The translations under genes and the position numbers were made by a program. From Armatimonadota bacterium (GTDB taxonomy: Bacteria; Armatimonadota; JAAZEB01): a stretch of 9,128 nucleotides of DNA. Where the stretch lies: contig DUUU01000205.1 of assembly GCA_012841485.1 (NCBI GenBank), positions 1 through 9,128 of the forward strand, given 5' to 3'. Below are positions 5,365 through 9,128 of this stretch, piece after piece. The stretch's first letter is position 1; each line of letters starts with the position of its first letter. The notes beneath the pieces are model-generated. The model searched no databases. It was not told the origin of the DNA and saw only the letters and a program-made list of their open reading frames with translations.

Positions 5365-6873
5365 TCAGTAGGCCCCTTTCCGCCCAAACACCACGAGTAC
5401 CGTTCGCGCCAGGATGTAGATATCGAGCCACGGCGACCAGTTGCGGACGTAGTAGGCATCCAGCCGGACGCGCTCCTCGTAAGTTGTGTCGTTGCGCCCG
5501 GAGACCTGCCAGAGGCCCGTCAGGCCGGGCCGCACCTGGAGGTAGGTATCGAAGAGATCGCCATAGCGCGCGATCTCGTTCTCGACGATGGGGCGCGGCC
5601 CCACGAGGCTCATCTCGCCTACCAGCACGTTCCATAACTGGGGCAGTTCGTCCAGGCTGGTCTTCCGCAGCCAGCGGCCCACCCGCGTGATGCGCGGGTC
5701 ATCGCGCAGCTTCTGCAGCTCTTCCCACTCCTGCCGGAGTTCCGGGTGTTGCTCCAGGTGCTGCTCGAGCACCTGGTCGGCGTTCTGGACCATGGTTCGG
5801 AGCTTCCAGGCCCGGAACCGGCGCCCGCCGCGGCCGATGCGCGTGTGCCCGTAGAAGGGTGCCCCGGGAGATTCCAGCCGGATGAGCAGCGCGAGCAACA
5901 GGATCAGCGGCAGCAGGAGCACGCTAGCGATGAACCCAAGACTGGTGTCCATCAAGCGCTTGACCATCCGGGGGATGGGCATCAGCAGGCGCTGGCGCAT
6001 TTCCAGACTGAGGATGCCTCCCAGGTCCCTGCCGAGAATCCACATGGTGGAGAAGCCGAACAGGTCCGGGATGACGATCAGATGGGGGAAATGGCGAGCC
6101 TGGCGCGCGATGATCCTCGATAGCTGCTTGCATTCGACACCTGGCATTGCGACGATGGCGTAGCGAATCCCCAGCTTGCGGCTGAACTCGGGGGCAAGCT
6201 CGAGGTCGCCTCCGACGGGCACCCCGTCGAGCTCGCCCCACTTGGATGGATCGTCGTCCAGCACGCAGACGGGGTTCAGGCCCAGGCCGGGAAAGCGGCG
6301 CAGCGCGTCGATCACCAGTGCCCCGGTGCGCCCGGCCCCGAGGATGAGCGCGGAATGGCCCCACCACCCCCGCGCGGCCCACATCTCCCGCGCCAGGGCG
6401 CGGATCAGCGGCACCAGGATCAGAGAGAGGATCCAGGCGCCGATGAGGACCGGCCGGGAGAGAGTGCTACCGAGATGCAGGACAAACGCGAAGCCCCCGA
6501 CCGCCAAATAGCCCCACGTCGTCGTGAGAGAGAGGCGCTTCAGCTCCTCTGGCGGGCAGAGGCCCACGGCCGGGTAGAGGCCGGACAGGAGATACACCAG
6601 TGGGAAGAGGGCGAAGAGAGGCCACGCGCCCCAGCAGGCATGGGAGGCAATAGACGGCTGGAAGAGCAGCCCTATGGCAACGCTGATCCCCCAGGCAAGC
6701 AGCAGCGCCAGCAGGTCCGATAGAACCAGCAACAGCGTGGTGCAACTTGGTCGCGAACGGGCCGCTGCCCTGTCCAGAACGGTGCGCCGGCTGGTGTGCC
6801 CAACGCTCGTCATCACCGCTGTGTCCTCGACTTCCGTGCTATCCACGGTGCTGCTCTGGCTTTGATACTCCAT
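5365..6873 (-). CDS. WbaP-type undecaprenyl-phosphate sugar-1-phosphate transferase (full length)
   Basis: The 502-residue inner-membrane enzyme transfers a sugar-1-phosphate (galactose or glucose in characterised relatives) from a UDP-sugar to undecaprenyl phosphate, the first step of O-antigen or exopolysaccharide synthesis. The N-terminal part has four to five hydrophobic segments (about 45-70, 80-100, 118-136, 141-160). A Rossmann-like domain begins with SALILGAGRTG (174-184) and runs to about 290. The catalytic domain starts at about 302 (VKRLMDTSLG) with a re-entrant helix (312-332), then FRAWKLRTM (353-361), [12 protein letters not shown] (406-417) with the catalytic D408-E409 pair, MSLVGPRP (421-428) and RPGLTGLWQVSGRND (448-462). 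The ending, with YYVRNWSPWLDIYIL and R-K-G-A-Y, is typical of WbaP/RfbP. The ATG at 6873 has AGAGGAA (6889-6883) nine bases upstream. Exact sugar cannot be told from sequence; WcaJ-like glucose transfer is the main alternative. Confidence 0.93.
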   Translation of the reverse strand: MEYQSQSSTVDSTEVEDTAVMTSVGHTSRRTVLDRAAARSRPSCTTLLLVLSDLLALLLAWGISVAIGLLFQPSIASHACWGAWPLFALFPLVYLLSGLYPAVGLCPPEELKRLSLTTTWGYLAVGGFAFVLHLGSTLSRPVLIGAWILSLILVPLIRALAREMWAARGWWGHSALILGAGRTGALVIDALRRFPGLGLNPVCVLDDDPSKWGELDGVPVGGDLELAPEFSRKLGIRYAIVAMPGVECKQLSRIIARQARHFPHLIVIPDLFGFSTMWILGRDLGGILSLEMRQRLLMPIPRMVKRLMDTSLGFIASVLLLPLILLLALLIRLESPGAPFYGHTRIGRGGRRFRAWKLRTMVQNADQVLEQHLEQHPELRQEWEELQKLRDDPRITRVGRWLRKTSLDELPQLWNVLVGEMSLVGPRPIVENEIARYGDLFDTYLQVRPGLTGLWQVSGRNDTTYEERVRLDAYYVRNWSPWLDIYILARTVLVVFGRKGAY

Positions 6874-7202
6874 GGAGAAGGGTTCCTCTGTCAGGGCCGT
6901 GGCTAGTGCCCGGCTCCCCTCAGTTTACGCGGTCGAGTGTCATCCGCGTCGGCCGGGGGCATGGGGTCAGGCGCGGGCATCTCGCCATTGTATGCTTCGC
7001 TCTCCGAGGGTATCCTCCTGCTCCGCATGGAAGACGAGCGGCATGCCGCGCCGGCGGCCCGGGTGCGGGGCGGTACAAGACGTGGGGGAGAGGGGCTGGG
7101 CCACGGGGTGCGTGCGCGCGGGCCGGATCGGGGGACCGTGGGTGCGTGGCAAGGTGAGGTCGTACCGGTCAGGGGGAATGTGGAGGGCTGCAGCGCGGGG
7201 GC
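6874..7202. other. 329-base C-rich spacer between two sugar transferase genes
   Basis: No credible gene is present. On the + strand the part 7082-7200 is strongly G-rich, so the transcript of the flanking genes (- strand) is C-rich and G-poor there, as in Rho utilisation sites. The + strand also has four close G-runs (7084-7088, 7092-7095, 7098-7100, 7105-7108) that fit a G-quadruplex pattern. A 12-base palindrome GCGGCATGCCGC lies at 7038-7049. The best -10-like box for the downstream transferase is TACAAT on the - strand (6992-6987), but I see no convincing -35, so a promoter is unproven. Confidence 0.5.
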
Positions 7203-7853
7203 TCAGCGCGCGCCGCGTCGGCTTATGACGCAGGGTATCGTGCGCAGGAGGATGCTCAGATCGAGCCAGAGCGACCAGCCCAGGATGTAGCGCGTGTCGA
7301 GGACCTCCTGGACATCCAGGCCGCCCTCGCTCCGGGTGGTCACCTGCCAGAGCCCGGTGATGCCGGGCAGAACGCTGCGCCGGAGCGCCCGGAACTCGGG
7401 GGGGAAACGATCGAGGTGGTAGTCGGGGTAGGGGCGGGGGCCCACCAGGCTCATCTCGCCTCGGAGGACGTTCCAGAGCTGGGGCAGCTCGTCGAGACTG
7501 GTTCGCCGCAGGAAGTGCCCGAGGCCGGGGAGCACCCTCGGGTCATGCCGGAGCTTGTAGAAGTGCCGCCACTCGGCGTGCGCCGCCGGGTTTTCGTCGA
7601 GGTAGCGCTGCAGCGTCTCCTCGGCATCCGGATACATCGTCCGCAGTTTCCAGACGCGGATTCGAGTGCCGTCAATGCCTTCGCGCTCCTGCGAATAGAA
7701 GGCAGAGCCATGGCCCGTGGCTTTGATCCAGAGGGCGAAGAACGCGATGACAGGCAGACTCAGGAGGAACGCCGGAAGCCCGAGCAGGTAGTCGATCATC
7801 CGCTTCAGCGCGCGGTTGCGCGCGTCGAGCAGGCCTGCTGGACGCCCCTCCAT
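7203..7853 (-). CDS. Short polyprenyl-phosphate sugar-1-phosphate transferase (catalytic domain only)
   Basis: The 216-residue protein is a minimal member of the bacterial sugar transferase family (PglC-like architecture). It has one membrane segment (about 22-46) directly followed by the catalytic domain: IRVWKLRTM (65-73), [12 protein letters not shown] (119-130) with the D121-E122 pair, MSLVGPRP (134-141) and [14 protein letters not shown] (162-175). It lacks the multi-span region and the Rossmann domain of the neighbour at 5365-6873, and the N-D of that paralog's SGRND is replaced by R-S. The frame is open up to 7976, but the ATG at 7853 is preferred because GGAGGT lies seven bases before it and the extension overlaps the YjbH-like gene. 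It follows that gene by 29 bases, so both are probably in one operon. Catalytic motifs are intact, so it is likely active; the sugar is unknown. Confidence 0.92.
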   Translation of the reverse strand: MEGRPAGLLDARNRALKRMIDYLLGLPAFLLSLPVIAFFALWIKATGHGSAFYSQEREGIDGTRIRVWKLRTMYPDAEETLQRYLDENPAAHAEWRHFYKLRHDPRVLPGLGHFLRRTSLDELPQLWNVLRGEMSLVGPRPYPDYHLDRFPPEFRALRRSVLPGITGLWQVTTRSEGGLDVQEVLDTRYILGWSLWLDLSILLRTIPCVISRRGAR

Positions 7854-7882
7854 GCCGCGACCTCCGAGTGGCTGTGCGTTTC

Positions 7883-8599
7883 CTACATCCGTTGCCAGTA
7901 CGCAATCCCTCCACCGAAGGAGCGGAAGCCTGATAGCGTCGGCATCAGCAGGAGACGCTGGATCTGAATCGTGCACCCGATGTTGGCCCGGTTGCCGTCG
8001 TGGTCAATGGCGATCCGCACCTTGGGATGGGGCTGATAGTCGACACCTGCGAACAGCGTTCCCAGGAACCCGTCGCCGGTGCCGAGATGGATACCATACC
8101 GTGGCTGCCGGTGGCTGGCCACGAGGTAACGCGCCCCGAACGCCGTGTTGCCTGTCACATCCTGATCACCGACTGCTAGCGACAGGGGCAGGCGCTCTGA
8201 TTGCTTCAGGAGCTGCACGTGGACGCCAAACGCCCGGTCGAAGTTCCATCCGCCGTAGGCCTGCCCAGGTAACAGGTCGTAATACTGAACGCCCAACCGG
8301 CCGTCAATGTTGGTGATCCGGGCAGTGACCTCCACGCGTGGGAAGACAGCGACGGATGCGAAGTGGAGCATGGTGTCGGAGGCCCAATACGAACGGTACT
8401 TGGCCTCCAGGAAGTTCACGCCCAAGCTGTAGTCCCCGTAGGGGAGCACATCCGCGGATGGGATGCGGACCAGCCCGGAGGATCCCGAGAGGCTGATGGG
8501 CGGGGGGGCGGTCGCTTGGGAAGCCGCCGGCGCCGCGCATGCCGCCATGCCCTGGATGATGCTCGCCGCCAGGAGGGCGGCTCTCAGCTTGCCTGTCAT
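7883..8599 (-). CDS. Short YjbH-like exported outer-membrane protein
   Basis: The 238-residue protein begins with a signal peptide (charged MTGKLR, hydrophobic to about residue 20). C21 follows M-A-A, a weak lipobox, so a lipoprotein is possible; otherwise cleavage near AASQA (about 25-30) is likely. After it comes LSGSSGLVRIPSADVLPYGDYSLG, which matches the start of YjbH-family proteins (G-GL--IPSA----G). The rest alternates polar and hydrophobic residues with many Y/F/W and Gly, as in a beta-barrel. YjbH proteins of Proteobacteria are about 700 residues and are tied to exopolysaccharide export; this one is about a third of that. The ATG at 8599 has AAGGAA seven bases upstream. The epimerase stop lies one codon before it, in the same frame (TGA-GGA-ATG). 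A role in polysaccharide passage across the outer membrane is inferred. Confidence 0.72.
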   Translation of the reverse strand: MTGKLRAALLAASIIQGMAACAAPAASQATAPPPISLSGSSGLVRIPSADVLPYGDYSLGVNFLEAKYRSYWASDTMLHFASVAVFPRVEVTARITNIDGRLGVQYYDLLPGQAYGGWNFDRAFGVHVQLLKQSERLPLSLAVGDQDVTGNTAFGARYLVASHRQPRYGIHLGTGDGFLGTLFAGVDYQPHPKVRIAIDHDGNRANIGCTIQIQRLLLMPTLSGFRSFGGGIAYWQRM

Positions 8600-8602
8600 T
8601 CC

Positions 8603-9128
8603 TCAATTCCTTCCCATGCTGCCGGGTCTTCCCGGTGAGGGCTCCGATAGAACGCTGGCCAACAGGTCGCGATTCTGGCTTGCCCACTCGTAGAGCGCGG
8701 CGATGCCGGCCGCCACGCCGGTTTTCGGCTGCCAGCCGACCAGGTCTGATGCCCTCCGCACATCGGCGATGAAGACGCGTTGGTCGCCCGGACGCCAGGG
8801 CGCGAAGGAGATGGCAGGCTCCTTGCCCGTCACCTTTCGGATCTGCTCCAGACACTGGAGCAGCGAGAGCTGGTTGGCCGGCCCGCCACCCACGTTGAAC
8901 ACCTCGCCCGAAACGCGGTCGATCCGCTCGACCACGCGCTCGTAGAGCTCCACGAGGTCATCCACGAAGAGGAGATCGCGCACCTGCTTCCCATCGCCAT
9001 AGAGGGTGATCGGCCGGTCGAGGAGCGTGGCGGCCAGGAACCACGCCACCCAGCCCTGATCCTCCACCCCCAGCTGGCGGGTGCCATAGATGCACGACTG
9101 GCGCAGCACCACGGTTCGCAGGCCGTAG
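8603..9128 (-). CDS. rfbE: CDP-paratose 2-epimerase family protein, 3' part (start outside the window)
   Basis: About 174 C-terminal residues are visible. This is an NAD-dependent sugar epimerase of the short-chain dehydrogenase superfamily. The closest recognisable type is CDP-paratose 2-epimerase (CDP-tyvelose synthesis), from RQSCIYGTRQLGVEDQGWVA, YGDGKQVRDLLFVDDLVELY, EVFNVGGGPANQLSLLQ and WRPGDQRVFIADVRRA. The catalytic Y-x-x-x-K should lie about 15-20 residues upstream of the visible part, beyond the window edge. The open frame reaches position 9128, so the apparent start inside the window (9112) is not real. The C-terminal end (SPGRPGSMGRN) is an unremarkable tail that contains the ribosome binding site of the next gene. 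It forms one operon with the YjbH-like gene. A general UDP-glucose 4-epimerase is a less likely alternative. Confidence 0.85.
   Translation of the reverse strand, partial: YGLRTVVLRQSCIYGTRQLGVEDQGWVAWFLAATLLDRPITLYGDGKQVRDLLFVDDLVELYERVVERIDRVSGEVFNVGGGPANQLSLLQCLEQIRKVTGKEPAISFAPWRPGDQRVFIADVRRASDLVGWQPKTGVAAGIAALYEWASQNRDLLASVLSEPSPGRPGSMGRN

Noticed and set aside
5141..5635. 164-residue minus-strand ORF overlapping the 3' end of the long transferase
   Set aside because: Arg/Ala/Gly-rich composition typical of an off-frame reading; it overlaps conserved WbaP catalytic residues in another frame.
6874..7202. Possible cyclic-di-GMP (GEMM) riboswitch before the long transferase
   Set aside because: Checked because such RNAs often precede polysaccharide genes; the conserved GEMM core elements could not be found on the minus strand.
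6874..7290. Plus-strand ORFs in the spacer between the two transferases
   Set aside because: Off-frame GC-rich readings without ribosome binding sites or similarity; they run into the antisense of flanking genes.
7854..7976. 41-residue N-terminal extension of the short sugar transferase
   Set aside because: It overlaps the YjbH-like gene, has no family similarity, and an ideal ribosome binding site precedes the ATG at 7853.
1..9128. CRISPR array, insertion sequence, phage or toxin-antitoxin system
   Set aside because: No regularly spaced repeats, transposase or integrase motifs, or terminal inverted repeats were seen.

Overview
The window looks like chromosomal DNA of a GC-rich diderm bacterium. 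Evidence for an outer membrane is a YjbH-type beta-barrel protein with a signal peptide, encoded beside a CDP-paratose 2-epimerase typical of O-antigen or exopolysaccharide loci. The housekeeping genes are clearly bacterial, but I cannot fix the phylum. The gene order (tRNA-Thr, rpmG, tRNA-Trp, secE, nusG, rplK, rplA) and the envelope genes would fit a deep-branching diderm such as Armatimonadota; that is a weak inference.

Left part (1-3190, + strand): a translation and secretion operon. A consensus sigma70-type promoter (145-173) lies 32 bases before tRNA-Thr(GGT). Then come rpmG (bL33), tRNA-Trp(CCA), a second near-consensus extended -10 promoter (688-716), a highly structured leader of about 170 bases, secE, a 187-base structured gap, nusG, rplK (uL11) and rplA (uL1). 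The tuf gene that often sits between tRNA-Thr and tRNA-Trp or secE is absent. rplJ, rplL and rpoBC do not follow rplA; the operon ends at a strong, probably bidirectional terminator.

Middle (3229-5144, - strand): a compact operon with its own promoter (5115-5144) encodes a VanZ-like membrane protein, TatA (twin-arginine translocase) and a membrane-anchored HtrA/DegP-type serine protease with one PDZ domain. The genes overlap: 43 bases between vanZ and tatA, and an ATGA junction between tatA and the protease. This is an envelope export and quality-control unit.

Right part (5365-9128, - strand): surface polysaccharide genes. In transcription order these are the 3' part of a CDP-paratose 2-epimerase (continues beyond the window), a short YjbH-like outer-membrane protein, a short polyprenyl-phosphate sugar-1-phosphate transferase (catalytic domain only), a 329-base C-rich spacer (C-rich on the transcribed sense), and a full-length WbaP-type transferase. 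Two initiating sugar transferases of different architecture lie within 2.5 kb.

I found no CRISPR array, insertion sequence, phage gene or recognisable riboswitch. The features most worth a second look are the structured RNA leader in front of secE, the unusual nusG start region, the C-rich spacer between the two sugar transferases, and the small YjbH/transferase pair.
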